From contig DDSQ01000176.1 of the NCBI GenBank assembly GCA_002343845.1, forward strand, positions 775 through 31,468: a stretch of 30,694 nt of DNA, given 5' to 3'. Below the pieces are notes generated by a model that worked only from the letters and a program-made list of their open reading frames with translations, was not told the origin of the DNA and ran no database searches. The position numbers and the translations under genes are program-made. Shown piece after piece: positions 1 through 7,777 of the stretch; position 1 is the first letter of the stretch, and every line of letters begins with the position of its first letter. The DNA comes from Planctomycetes bacterium UBA2386 (GTDB taxonomy: Bacteria > Planctomycetota > UBA1135 > UBA2386).

Positions 1-79
1 CACCGTCAAGTCGCGGCTGTTCCGGGCGAAGGAAGCGCTGCGCGAACGACTCGCACCGTGGCTGGAGGCGGGAGCATGA
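1..79 (+). CDS. RNA polymerase ECF sigma factor, C-terminal end (partial)
   Basis: Only the last 25 codons are in the window, read from base 2 to a TGA at 77-79. They encode TVKSRLFRAKEALRERLAPW and a short tail. 'TVKSRLFRAKEALRERL' is the classic end of the sigma-70 region 4 helix-turn-helix of ECF sigma factors (usual form GTVKSRLxRARxxLRxxL), which contacts the -35 element. The stop overlaps the ATG of the next gene (ATGA, 76-79), so the two are probably translationally coupled, as expected for a sigma/anti-sigma pair. The N-terminal part and its ECF group cannot be seen. Confidence 0.85.
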   Translation, partial: TVKSRLFRAKEALRERLAPWLEAGA

Positions 80-729
80 ACCGCGCCGACGACCGCCCCG
101 ACGACCACGACCGGCCGTTCCCGAGCGAAGCCGAGTGGCTCACGCTGCCGCTGCCGGACGAGGCGGTGCGCACGGGGCTGCCGAGCCCCGGGTTCGTCGA
201 TGCGGTCGCCGACGCGATCGCCGCCGATGCCCGACTCGATCGGGACCTCGCGCAGGCGGGCCTGGCGTTGCCGCGCGACCTGCTGGCGACGCACACGCCG
301 CCCGAACCGTCGCCGGACTTCGTCGCGCGCACGCTGGACGCCGTGAACGACGATCGCCGCGCGCGCTGGCAGCGGCTGCTGGCGCGCCACGTGGCGCCCG
401 GACCATCGCCGTTCTTCGTCGCCCGCACGCTCGCAGCGCTGCGCAACGACCGGGAGGCTCCGGCGGCGTCCCGCCCGCGCGTCTGGCGACTGGGCCTCGC
501 GGCTGCACTGCTCGCGGCGGCGGCAACGGTGGTGTTCGCGCTCTGGCCGGGCGAATCGTCGCCGCGATTCGAACGCCAACTGCTCGCGCAGCCAGCGTCG
601 TTCGCACACGCGGTCGGCACGAACGCGCTCGCACCGCTGCTCGCCTGGCGCGAGGGTGTCGCCGATCCGACCGCGCTGCCGAACGTCGGCGCCGACGGAC
701 TGTGGCTGCTGCGCGAGGAGGCCCGATGA
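76..729 (+). CDS. Single-pass membrane protein in the anti-sigma factor position
   Basis: A 217-residue protein. I start it at ATG 76, which overlaps the sigma factor stop; an in-frame GTG at 58 lies inside the sigma gene. One membrane segment lies at about residues 140-157 (LAAALLAAAATVVFALW), preceded by Arg-rich sequence, so the first 139 residues should be cytoplasmic. That region contains three imperfect copies of a motif PSPxFV(A/D)xxxxA, at about residues 36-48, 78-90 and 110-122. The motif is embedded in roughly 40-residue repeats. There is no HxxxCxxC zinc anti-sigma motif and no Cys at all. Its place directly behind an ECF sigma gene and its topology fit a membrane-anchored sigma regulator. 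This is inferred from context, since I recognise no family. The next gene starts in its stop codon (ATGA at 726-729). Confidence 0.75.
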   Translation: MNRADDRPDDHDRPFPSEAEWLTLPLPDEAVRTGLPSPGFVDAVADAIAADARLDRDLAQAGLALPRDLLATHTPPEPSPDFVARTLDAVNDDRRARWQRLLARHVAPGPSPFFVARTLAALRNDREAPAASRPRVWRLGLAAALLAAAATVVFALWPGESSPRFERQLLAQPASFAHAVGTNALAPLLAWREGVADPTALPNVGADGLWLLREEAR

Positions 730-2174
730 GCCGCACATCGACGATCGCGTGGGTGCTCGTGGCGGGGTCGACGGCGCCCGCTGCCATCGCCCAGACACCG
801 ACGCCTGCGCCGGTGCCGGTCACAACACTGCTCGAGCGCCTCGACGCGGCGTTCGCGCGCGGTGACGCCACGGCCTACTTCGACTCCTTCGCGTCCGAAG
901 GCGCCGACGGACTCGCCCGGCAGCAACGGCAGCGACAACTCGCGAACGTCTTCGCGGCGAGCACGACCCGCCAACGTTCCTCGACGGTGGTCGGCGCCCC
1001 CCATCGCATCGGCGACCACGTGGTCGTGCGCGCCCGCTACACGATGAGCCTGCAGTGCGCGGCAGGCCCCGCACCGCAGCAGGTCGAGTTCCGCGAGGAC
1101 TGCCTGCTCGCGCTGCGCAGCGATGGCGGCGGCGGCTGGCTACCCGTGCTCGAGGTCGAAACCAGGCCGGCAGACGGCGGCGCCCGGGTGGTGCCGTTCC
1201 GCTGCCCGCCCTGCAACTACGAAGTCGGCGGCGTCGAGGGCTGGCTCTGCGTGCCGCTGCGCGGCGACCGGGCGAACGCGCTCGAGGCCGTCAGCTTCTA
1301 CCGGCTCGATCACGACGTCGTCGTCGACGTGTCGGTGCAAGTCGACGACGACGAACGCGATCCGGCCGCCGTCGCGACCGAATTCGCGGCGGCGATGCAG
1401 CGACTGGAACCCACGGCGGTGAAGGGAGCCGGAGCACCTTGGCTGCCGCCGGCGCACGCCGACAAGCCGCCACACGGCCTGCGCGGGGCGCGCCTCGCGG
1501 TCGAGCGCGCGGTCGGACCCGAGGTGGTGATCCACGTCGCGGCGTTCGGCGGCCTGCAGCACGTGCTGCTCGTGCGTGGCCGCGACAGCGCGCAGCCGGG
1601 CATGCAGGCCGCAGTCGCTGCGCTACTCGCGAGCCACCGCCTGCTCGATCCCGACCGCGACCGGGCGCAGGCGGCGACCGAGGCGCTGCGCCATCACACC
1701 GGCGGGGAACTGCACGGCGGTCACTACGAGAACCAACGCTTCCACGTCGCCTGCGCCGGCGAACCCGGCTGGACCGCGCAGCAGCGCACCGGCGGCAGCG
1801 CGTTCCGGGTCGTGTGGACCAGTCCTGCGGGCAGCCGGTTCTGGCTGACCGGGTACGCGGTCCCGCCCGGCATGAACCGCTGGTGCCGCGCCACCGCGGA
1901 TCGCTGGCTCACCGAACTGTGCGCCCAACTCACGCTCGACGTGGTCGAGGATGCGCCCGGGTGTGAGGCGTGGGACGTCGATCCGGCGTGCGGCACGTCG
2001 TCGCGACTCGCGAAGGCGCAGCGCCGCGACGCTGCGGGTCGCGCTGCGCCGACCCGCTGGGTCCGCCTCCTGCTCTACGACGATCTGCTGCTCGTGCTCG
2101 ACGGCGCGGCGGCGATGGCCGCCGACGAGGGCGTGGTGCGACGCCTGCTGTTCGCCGTGAACCGCCGGCAGTAG
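726..2174 (+). CDS. Secreted protein of unknown function, third gene of the sigma factor operon
   Basis: A 482-residue protein whose ATG overlaps the previous stop. Residues 1-23 look like a Sec signal peptide ending in AIAQ. The first mature stretch (LLERLDAAFARGDATAYFDSF) resembles the first helix of NTF2/SnoaL-like folds, where a helix is followed by a 'GDxxAYxxxF' turn; this is a weak resemblance. A CPPC pair occurs near residue 160 (FRCPPCNYEVGG), and several further Cys lie in the C-terminal half, which suits disulfides in an exported protein. I recognise no catalytic motif. Tight coupling to the sigma and putative anti-sigma genes suggests a sensor or target in the cell envelope. The gene ends 3 nt from the convergent DUF2235 gene. 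Confidence 0.7.
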   Translation: MSRTSTIAWVLVAGSTAPAAIAQTPTPAPVPVTTLLERLDAAFARGDATAYFDSFASEGADGLARQQRQRQLANVFAASTTRQRSSTVVGAPHRIGDHVVVRARYTMSLQCAAGPAPQQVEFREDCLLALRSDGGGGWLPVLEVETRPADGGARVVPFRCPPCNYEVGGVEGWLCVPLRGDRANALEAVSFYRLDHDVVVDVSVQVDDDERDPAAVATEFAAAMQRLEPTAVKGAGAPWLPPAHADKPPHGLRGARLAVERAVGPEVVIHVAAFGGLQHVLLVRGRDSAQPGMQAAVAALLASHRLLDPDRDRAQAATEALRHHTGGELHGGHYENQRFHVACAGEPGWTAQQRTGGSAFRVVWTSPAGSRFWLTGYAVPPGMNRWCRATADRWLTELCAQLTLDVVEDAPGCEAWDVDPACGTSSRLAKAQRRDAAGRAAPTRWVRLLLYDDLLLVLDGAAAMAADEGVVRRLLFAVNRRQ

Positions 2175-2177
2175 CGC

Positions 2178-3890
2178 CTAACGCTGGCGGCGATCGCGCA
2201 GGCCGACCACCAGCAGCGCGGCGCAACCGAGTGCACCCGCCAGCTTGGCGAGCGTGCCCAGCACGCCGAACCACAGGGCCACCATGCCGGGCACGGTCGA
2301 GGCGCCGAGCGAGAACGCCAGCACGCCGCAGCCGTTCTCGAACAGATCGCCCGCGACGAGGCACGGCAGCGCCATGCCGAGAGCCCGCAGCCAGCGCGCG
2401 GGCGGCGCGTCGCTCACCTGACGCCAGCCGACGACGCGCGTGAACGCGTGGCCGCAGGCGCGGGCGAGCAGGTAGGCGCAACCGGCGAGGAACGCCGTGT
2501 CCCAGAGCAGCGCCCAGCGTGGGCATGCGCCGTCCGCGGCCGCAGCGGTCGCGGGGCCGGTGGGATCGAACCACGCCATCGCCTGGGCCGACGCCATGCC
2601 GAAGGCGGACTGGATCGCCGTGGCCCATGCCGCCGGTGAGGTGACAAACGACCAGAACGTGCCGATGCCCGAACCGGTCTGCAGCATGTAGCCCGACATC
2701 GCCAACGCGACCGCACCCAGCAGTGCTGCCGCCAGCAACGAGCCGAGCCGCCGGCGTCGCCGCCACACGCTCGCCGCGACCGGCACCGCGGCCGACGCAT
2801 CGGCGACCGGTTCGAGCGTCACCACGCGCGTCGGCAGGCGCACCTGGTTGGTCGTGCGCACGACGAGCCCGAGCACGGCCCACCACGGCGTCTCGTGAAT
2901 CGGGTCGTGCGCGACGCGCTTGGCCTCGTTCGGCGGCCACTCGCGGAACGGTCGACAGCCAAGGCCGCAGGCGATCGCCTCGTCGACCATCCACGCCAGC
3001 GCCGCATCGGCAAGCCCGGCCTCGTTCGCGGGGTAGCCGCCGCCGACGTCGCTGTGCACGCCGCGGAACCAGACCTGCTGCACGGACTGGCCGTCCGGGT
3101 TGTCGACGTTGCCGTCGAGGTAGAGCCGCGGCAGGAACGGCCGCCGATGCTCGTCGAGCGACAGTGCGTGCCGCACGTGCCGGAAGCGCTTGCCCTTCAC
3201 CGTCGCGTCGCTGCTGATCTGCAGCCCGAACCCCGGCATGCCGACCGACTCGACGGTGTCCCACACGCCGATGAAGTGCACGGGCGCCGCGCGCCCGGCC
3301 TCGCTGCAGAAGCTCTCGCGGACCTGCCTGGCGATGCCGTCGCGCGTGCGGTCGCTCGCCTTGCCCCACACGGTCTTGCCGAGGGACCGGAACATGCGGA
3401 CCGGCCGTGGCGCGCCATCCTTGCTCGAGAAGTAGACGCGCAGCAGCGTCGGCAGCAGGACGTCGTGCTCGGGCCGAAGCAGTCCGAACAGGTTGATCAT
3501 CCCGGACACGCTGCGCGCGGTGAACGCCCCGCGCGAGAAGCCAAACAGCCAGATCTCGTCACCGGGGCGCCACTCGCGCATCAGGAACTGGTAGGCCTGG
3601 GCGATGTTCTCGAACACGCCCTGCCCCGAAGCCATGCCGGCGATGCGGTCCCACTTGCGAGACAGCATCTGCACGACGCCGGTCGCGGGCAGGTCGTCCG
3701 GCGAGCCGACGCCCGGGTCGTAGTAGAGCACGCGCGGCTTGCTCCCTTCTCGCGGCGGTTCGCTCGTCGTGCGCTGCAGTTCGCCGAACAGCCGCAGCAC
3801 GTTGGTGTCGTGCTGGCCTGCGGTCAGCGTGTTGTTGGTGCCATCACAGCAGACGATCAACTGGCGCGTACCCGTGGCGTTCGTGGGCAT
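2178..3890 (-). CDS. DUF2235 alpha/beta hydrolase with C-terminal membrane segments
   Basis: A 570-residue protein. It matches the DUF2235 family, related to the Tle1 phospholipase effectors of type VI secretion. The start reads RQLIVCCDGTNN, with CDGTxN characteristic of the family. The nucleophile elbow is GFSRGAFTAR with Ser119 in GxSxG; an acidic residue sits in VWDTVESVG (Asp211), and the probable catalytic His is in GVHSDVGGGY (His279). After about residue 375 comes an Arg cluster and then three to four hydrophobic segments (about 382-402, 466-484, 497-520, 530-560), so the hydrolase is probably anchored to the membrane. The start is supported by AGGAGAG a few bases upstream of ATG 3890. 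No vgrG, PAAR, immunity gene or other T6SS component lies nearby, so an effector role is not supported here. Lipid or other ester hydrolysis is inferred from family membership. Confidence 0.85.
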   Translation of the reverse strand: MPTNATGTRQLIVCCDGTNNTLTAGQHDTNVLRLFGELQRTTSEPPREGSKPRVLYYDPGVGSPDDLPATGVVQMLSRKWDRIAGMASGQGVFENIAQAYQFLMREWRPGDEIWLFGFSRGAFTARSVSGMINLFGLLRPEHDVLLPTLLRVYFSSKDGAPRPVRMFRSLGKTVWGKASDRTRDGIARQVRESFCSEAGRAAPVHFIGVWDTVESVGMPGFGLQISSDATVKGKRFRHVRHALSLDEHRRPFLPRLYLDGNVDNPDGQSVQQVWFRGVHSDVGGGYPANEAGLADAALAWMVDEAIACGLGCRPFREWPPNEAKRVAHDPIHETPWWAVLGLVVRTTNQVRLPTRVVTLEPVADASAAVPVAASVWRRRRRLGSLLAAALLGAVALAMSGYMLQTGSGIGTFWSFVTSPAAWATAIQSAFGMASAQAMAWFDPTGPATAAAADGACPRWALLWDTAFLAGCAYLLARACGHAFTRVVGWRQVSDAPPARWLRALGMALPCLVAGDLFENGCGVLAFSLGASTVPGMVALWFGVLGTLAKLAGALGCAALLVVGLRDRRQR

Positions 3891-3962
3891 GGCTCTCTCC
3901 TGACTCGCAGCTTGCAGCCGCCACCCGCCGCCGTCAAACGCGGCGCCGAGAACGTGCGCGCG

Positions 3963-4865
3963 CTACGAACGGCGACGCAGTGCCGTGACCAGCGCGTGCG
4001 CCGCGTTCGGTCCGTGCCGGAAGAACAGCGACGGCTCGACCAGTTCGAGCTCCGTCAACACGCAGCCGCCGTCCTCGGACCACAGGAAGTCGGCGCGACC
4101 GTAGAGCAGCGGCGTGCCGTCGGCGCCGGGGCACGGGCCGCCGGGACGCTGCACGACGGCCATGGTCTGCAGCGCGAGCGCACGCTCGGCCGGCGTTGGC
4201 GAGTACGGCTCGTCGCGCGCCCCGAAGTCGTCCTGCACGCGGTAGTCGCCGGGGACCGGGATCTTCCGCACGCAATGCGTGATCACGCCATCGATGAAGA
4301 TCGCCGACCACTCGCCGCGCGAGAGCACCGCCGCGAGGAACGGCTGCAGCATCAGGTCTTCGTGCGGCAGCAGCCGGTCGATGTGCGCCTGGGCTTGCCG
4401 GCAACCCGCCGCATCGGCGTCGAAGGGCAGCGTCTCGCGCGCCGTGGCGCCGACGCAGGGCTTCACGAACCCGCGCCGCCAGCCCGTGGCGAGCATCACG
4501 GACGCCACGTCGCAGGCACTGCCGCGCAGCAGCCAGCGCGTCGGGGCCAACGGCACGCCGGCGGCAGCCAGTTCGCGCAGGTAGTGCTTGTGCGTGTTCC
4601 AGCGCAGCACCGGTTCGGGGTTCCAGAGCCGGGTCACGGCGGCGACACGGGCGGCCCAGCTGCGGAAGGCCGGCAGCTTGTCCTGGTAGTCCCACGTCGT
4701 GCGCACCAGCACGCCGCGATACCGCGCCCAGTCGACTGCCGGGTCGTCCCAGACCGGCTGTTCGAACGGCACGCCGGCGGCGAGCAGTTCGCGGTGCAGA
4801 TGGCGGTCGTCGACCTCCCAGCCCGGCAGGTCGGAGCGCGTCGCCAGGGCCAGCGGACCGTTCAT
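3963..4865 (-). CDS. ATP-grasp domain protein (RimK/DcsG-like ligase)
   Basis: A 300-residue protein, if started at ATG 4865 (MNGPLALATRSDLPGWEVDD); an in-frame GTG at 4913 would add 16 residues that look unlike the family. The N-terminal half has family-typical stretches such as VRTTWDYQDKLPAF, WNPEPVLRWNTHKHYL and GVPLAPTRWL. These recur in the cytosolic ATP-grasp ligases of the COG0189/glutathione-synthetase-like group that includes the D-cycloserine enzyme DcsG. The central FVKPCVGATARET is the ATP-binding strand and small loop; the late ELELVEPSLFF supplies the metal-binding Glu residues. Such enzymes join a carboxylate to an amine via an acyl phosphate. The substrate is unknown and no pathway genes are adjacent. 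A tiny ORF (4862-4969) overlaps its start codon. Confidence 0.75.
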   Translation of the reverse strand: MNGPLALATRSDLPGWEVDDRHLHRELLAAGVPFEQPVWDDPAVDWARYRGVLVRTTWDYQDKLPAFRSWAARVAAVTRLWNPEPVLRWNTHKHYLRELAAAGVPLAPTRWLLRGSACDVASVMLATGWRRGFVKPCVGATARETLPFDADAAGCRQAQAHIDRLLPHEDLMLQPFLAAVLSRGEWSAIFIDGVITHCVRKIPVPGDYRVQDDFGARDEPYSPTPAERALALQTMAVVQRPGGPCPGADGTPLLYGRADFLWSEDGGCVLTELELVEPSLFFRHGPNAAHALVTALRRRS

Positions 4866-4969
4866 CGTCGGCAGTGGCCAACGGGCGTTGGCGTGGCCTC
4901 GACCCGGGTCCACGACGCGCCCACGCAGACCACGACGGCGGCAGCCACGAACGGATGGTCGGCGAGCAT
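4862..4969 (-). CDS. Possible 35-residue hydrophobic leader/small protein
   Basis: This short ORF (ATG 4969 to TGA 4864-4862) encodes MLADHPFVAAAVVVCVGASW followed by a polar tail, so it has one possible short membrane segment. Its stop overlaps the preferred start of the ATP-grasp gene (ATGA). It begins about 19 nt downstream of the transcript start predicted from the -10 at 4995-5000. Position and coupling fit a translated leader or small membrane protein. The alternative is that the region is simply the 5' untranslated leader, or that the ATP-grasp protein starts farther upstream. In GC-rich DNA a 36-codon ORF can arise by chance. Confidence 0.25.
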   Translation of the reverse strand: MLADHPFVAAAVVVCVGASWTRVEATPTPVGHCRR

Positions 4970-4994
4970 GGTCGGCGGGAGCGGGCGGGGCGGG

Positions 4995-5023
4995 AATCTA
5001 CCTCGGGGCGCACCGCTTGCCAC
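4995..5023 (-). promoter_or_regulatory. Sigma70-like promoter for the ATP-grasp transcript
   Basis: On the minus strand, GTGGCA (5023-5018) and TAGATT (5000-4995) are separated by exactly 17 nt. The -35 shares four of six bases with TTGACA and the -10 keeps the TA...T pattern. The predicted start is near 4988. The divergent promoter at 5040-5068 has the same -35 and nearly the same -10. Confidence 0.45.
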
Positions 5024-5039
5024 CGAACCCGCCGAGGCG

Positions 5040-5068
5040 GTGGCAGTCGACGGCCCGGTCCCTAGACT
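5040..5068 (+). promoter_or_regulatory. Sigma70-like promoter for the zinc-ribbon gene
   Basis: GTGGCA (5040-5045), 17 nt, TAGACT (5063-5068). Initiation about 7 nt after the -10 would fall at about 5075, only 2-3 nt before the GTG start at 5078, giving an essentially leaderless mRNA. The identical -35 box in the divergent promoter supports both calls. Confidence 0.5.
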
Positions 5069-5077
5069 GCGCCCCGC

Positions 5078-5419
5078 GTGAAGGTCCCCGACGGCATGCA
5101 GGTCCTGTTCCAAGGCAAGGCGGAGATGCTCCGCGAAATCGTCCAGGTGCTCGCTGCCGGCGAAGTCCGAGCGGTAACCGGACCGGTGCCTGGCGGCTGG
5201 GAGCCGCGCGCCTGGCTCGCGGTCGCGGGCCCCGACGTGCAGAAGGCGATGGCGTTGCACCGCGCCCACCTCGAGCGCATGGTCGCGCGCGAGGGCCTGC
5301 CGGTGCGTGACGTCGTCACCGATTTCGACGCGGAGGAGACGCAGTGCCCCGCGTGCCTGACGACGTTCAAGACCGCCGGCGTCGAACGCTGCCCGGACTG
5401 CGGCCTCGCGTTCCGATGA
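5078..5419 (+). CDS. Small zinc-ribbon protein with a DUF2007-like N-terminal region
   Basis: A 113-residue protein starting at GTG 5078, placed directly behind a promoter; an ATG at codon 7 (5096) is the alternative start. The C-terminus holds a treble of Cys pairs CPAC (90-93) and CPDC (105-108), a typical zinc-ribbon spacing, in a context like those found in small nucleic-acid or protein-binding proteins. The first 70 residues (VLFQGKAEMLREIVQVLAAG ... WLAVAGPDVQKAMALHRAHL) look like the small alpha-beta fold of DUF2007 'signal transducing' proteins: an initial strand, a helix that begins after a short turn, and a final 'V..DVQKA...' helix. That assignment is a weak inference. The stop overlaps the ATG of the next gene (ATGA at 5416-5419), so they share an mRNA. 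Confidence 0.75.
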   Translation: MKVPDGMQVLFQGKAEMLREIVQVLAAGEVRAVTGPVPGGWEPRAWLAVAGPDVQKAMALHRAHLERMVAREGLPVRDVVTDFDAEETQCPACLTTFKTAGVERCPDCGLAFR

Positions 5420-6253
5420 ACGTACGCGCCGTCGCCATCGCCCTGTTCGCGACGGCGAGCGTCGCTGCCCAGGGCCTGGTCCACGACATCCCGCACCGCG
5501 GCGCGCACGTCTACACGCGGACCACGGAGCGCTTCGAACTCCAGGGCCCGCCGTCCAAGCTGCGCGCGGATTGGCTGGTGCAGGACGCCACCGGCGACCG
5601 CCCGCAGTCGTGGCGCTACTACGCCTGCCCGGCGAATGCCGTCCCGGCGGGCTTCGAGAACCCGGCGTTCGACGACGCGGCATGGCTCGTCGGCACGGGC
5701 GCGTTCGCCCCCGACACGACGCAGCACGCCCAGCAGCGCACGGCGTGGGGCGCCGAAGTGGTCTGCTTGCGCGCGCGGGTCGACTTCGGCGGCAAGAAGC
5801 CGAAGGCACTGTGGTTCGTCATCGACCACGACGACGGAGTGCGGGTGTGGCTGAACGGCAAGCTGCTGGTCGCCGACGACGGCTACGGTCGCTCGCGCAG
5901 CTACGTCGTGATGGGCAACGCCCTCGACGCGATCGCGTCGAACGCCAACACCCTGGCCGTGAAGTGCCAGAACACCGGCGGCATCCAGTATCTCGACGTC
6001 GCGATGGCGGCGGTCGCGACGCTGCCGCCGGGTGTGCGCACGCCCGCCGACCTGCTGCGGGTCGTGCGCGAGGATGTCGAGGCCGGGGATCGCGTGCGCC
6101 GCGACCTGTTCGGCGCCTACCGCCCGCCGCCGCTGCTGCTGCAGGGCGAACTCGACGACAAGCAGCAGGGCGTCGTGATCCCGCCCGGCGACGTGCGCGA
6201 CCTGTCGTGGTGGCTGGCGACCGACCTGCGGCCCGGGGTGCTCGGCGGCGCCC
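5416..6253 (+). CDS. Secreted prenyltransferase-repeat protein, N-terminal part (frameshifted gene)
   Basis: This is the first segment of a gene whose frame changes near 6235-6253; the second segment is 6254-7777. It starts at ATG 5416 in the stop of the zinc-ribbon gene. Residues 1-19 (MNVRAVAIALFATASVAAQ) are a signal peptide. Residues about 70-200 look like a galactose-binding/PA14-type beta sandwich, with FDDAAWLVGTGAF, DHDDGVRVWLNGKLL and NTLAVKCQNTGG, a pattern common in glycosidase accessory domains. From 6254 onwards this frame becomes Arg-rich low-quality sequence while the +1 frame carries clear protein. The real protein therefore moves to that frame. Removing one base, for example one C in the GCCC at 6250-6253 or one G in the GGGG at 6235-6238, restores a single reading frame of about 786 residues. 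Confidence 0.7.
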
Positions 6254-7777
6254 GTGACGACCGATGCCTGGCGCCTGTTCCGGCTCGGCGACCTGCTGGT
6301 TCGCGGCCGCGCCAGCGCCGTCGATCCCGAGGGTTGGCAGACGCTCGCACTCACCGTCAAGAACTCGCCGGAGCCCGCACTGCGCGGCGACGGCAAGCGG
6401 TTCGTCGACCGCCACGTGCGGCCGTTCGTCTGGTACGGCTTCGAAGGCACCCTGCAGATCCGCCGACGGCTCGAGGTGCGCGACGGCCGCTCGCTCGTCG
6501 CCGAGTTCACCTCCGACCTCGGCGGCCGCATCCTGCGCGGCAAGGACTGGAAGGAACATGCGGCCACGCTGTCCTGCCGCGAAACCTGGAAGCACGCCGC
6601 GACGCGCGACAACCAGGACGCCGAGTTCCGCGCCATGGTCGTGCGCGCGCTCGAGCTCGGCACGAAGCGCCTGCGCGACGACCTGCGCGACCTCGGCGGC
6701 CAGTTCCTGCAGCGGCAGGCGGACGACGGCGGCAACAGCTACCACGCCGGCCGGCTGGCGCTGGGCCTGCTGGCGCTGGTCAAGGGCGGCGTGCCGAAGG
6801 ACGACGAAGTCGTGCAGCGCGGCTTCGACGAGTTGCGCGGCCGCACCCTGATCGACACCTATTCGATCGCGAACGCGATCATGGCGATCGAGTCGCTCTA
6901 CGCGCCGAGCGACGAGGCAGGCGCGCTGCGCACCGGAGCGCAGCAGCGGCCGCGCCGGCGCGAAGTGGCGCCCGCCGACCGTGAACTGCTCGCGAAGTGG
7001 ACCGCGCGGCTGCTCACGTGCATCGACACACGCGTCGATCCCGCCTACCTGCTGCGCTTCAACTACACCGCCGGCGACCGCTTCGACAACTCGGTGAACC
7101 AGTACGGTCTGCTCGGGCTCTACTCGGCGCACCTGTGCGGCATCGAGATCAAGCCGGCGGTCTGGGAGGCCGCCGCCAACCACCTGCTCGCCTCGCAGAG
7201 CCCCGAGGGTCCCAAGGTGCAGCTCGAGCTGATCGACTACCGCACGCTCGCCGCGCGCGCCGCCGATCCCGACGCGACCTTCACGCGTTCGCAGATGGTC
7301 CAGCGCGCCCTCGGGTGGAGCTACCACGAGCCGAAGTCGGACGGCGAACTGACGCCGACCTGGGGCAGCATGACCTCGGCCGGCATCACCGGGCTCGCGA
7401 TCTGCGAGGCTGGCCTCGCCGACAACCCGCAGTTCAAACGGCCGACGCTGGTCGGCAACAGTCGCCGCGCGCGCGACGACGGCTTCGCGTGGCTCGCGCA
7501 GTGGATGACGCCGCGCCACCACGCCGGGGCGATCGAACGGCAGCAGTCGTGGCTCTACTACTACCTCTACAGCCTCGAACGGGCCGCCCTGCTGTCGGGC
7601 GTGGCGCTGATCCAGGACCGCGATTGGTACTTCGAGGGCGCGATGGTGCTGGTGCTGGCGCAGCAGGCCGACGGCCACTGGCCGGCCGAGATCCACTGGG
7701 ATCAGGGCATCGAGCGCGACGCGATGGCGATCCTGTTCCTGAAGCAGAGCACGGCGCCGGTGGTGACCGGCCGATGA
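6254..7777 (+). CDS. Secreted prenyltransferase-repeat protein, C-terminal part (frameshifted gene)
   Basis: About 507 codons in the +1 frame relative to 5416-6253. The first readable codon GTG 6254 is probably not a true start. The C-terminal 270 residues carry alpha/alpha-toroid sequence like the prenyltransferase/squalene-cyclase repeats of planctomycete secreted proteins. Examples are FDNSVNQYGLLGLYSAHLCG, TPTWGSMTSAGITGLAIC and QQSWLYYYLYSLERAALLSG. Near the end, GHWPAEIHWDQGIERDAMAI follows a repeat-like QADGHW, matching the QxDGxW element of these repeats. No cyclase DxDD motif is evident, so I read it as a structural or polymer-interacting toroid, not an active cyclase. Its stop overlaps the DUF1080 lipoprotein start (ATGA, 7774-7777), giving an operon 5078-8415. 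Confidence 0.75.
   Translation: MTTDAWRLFRLGDLLVRGRASAVDPEGWQTLALTVKNSPEPALRGDGKRFVDRHVRPFVWYGFEGTLQIRRRLEVRDGRSLVAEFTSDLGGRILRGKDWKEHAATLSCRETWKHAATRDNQDAEFRAMVVRALELGTKRLRDDLRDLGGQFLQRQADDGGNSYHAGRLALGLLALVKGGVPKDDEVVQRGFDELRGRTLIDTYSIANAIMAIESLYAPSDEAGALRTGAQQRPRRREVAPADRELLAKWTARLLTCIDTRVDPAYLLRFNYTAGDRFDNSVNQYGLLGLYSAHLCGIEIKPAVWEAAANHLLASQSPEGPKVQLELIDYRTLAARAADPDATFTRSQMVQRALGWSYHEPKSDGELTPTWGSMTSAGITGLAICEAGLADNPQFKRPTLVGNSRRARDDGFAWLAQWMTPRHHAGAIERQQSWLYYYLYSLERAALLSGVALIQDRDWYFEGAMVLVLAQQADGHWPAEIHWDQGIERDAMAILFLKQSTAPVVTGR

Noticed and set aside
1930..3369. Long minus-strand open frame overlapping the DUF2235 gene in another frame
   Set aside because: It is Arg/Gly-rich low-complexity protein and overlaps clear DUF2235 coding sequence on the same strand.
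2178..3890. A type VI secretion effector locus
   Set aside because: Only the hydrolase family suggests it. No VgrG, PAAR, Hcp or immunity gene is present, and the membrane tail is atypical.
6254..7777. An active squalene-hopene cyclase
   Set aside because: The toroid repeats are similar, but no DxDD catalytic motif is present and the protein is exported with a beta-sandwich domain in front.
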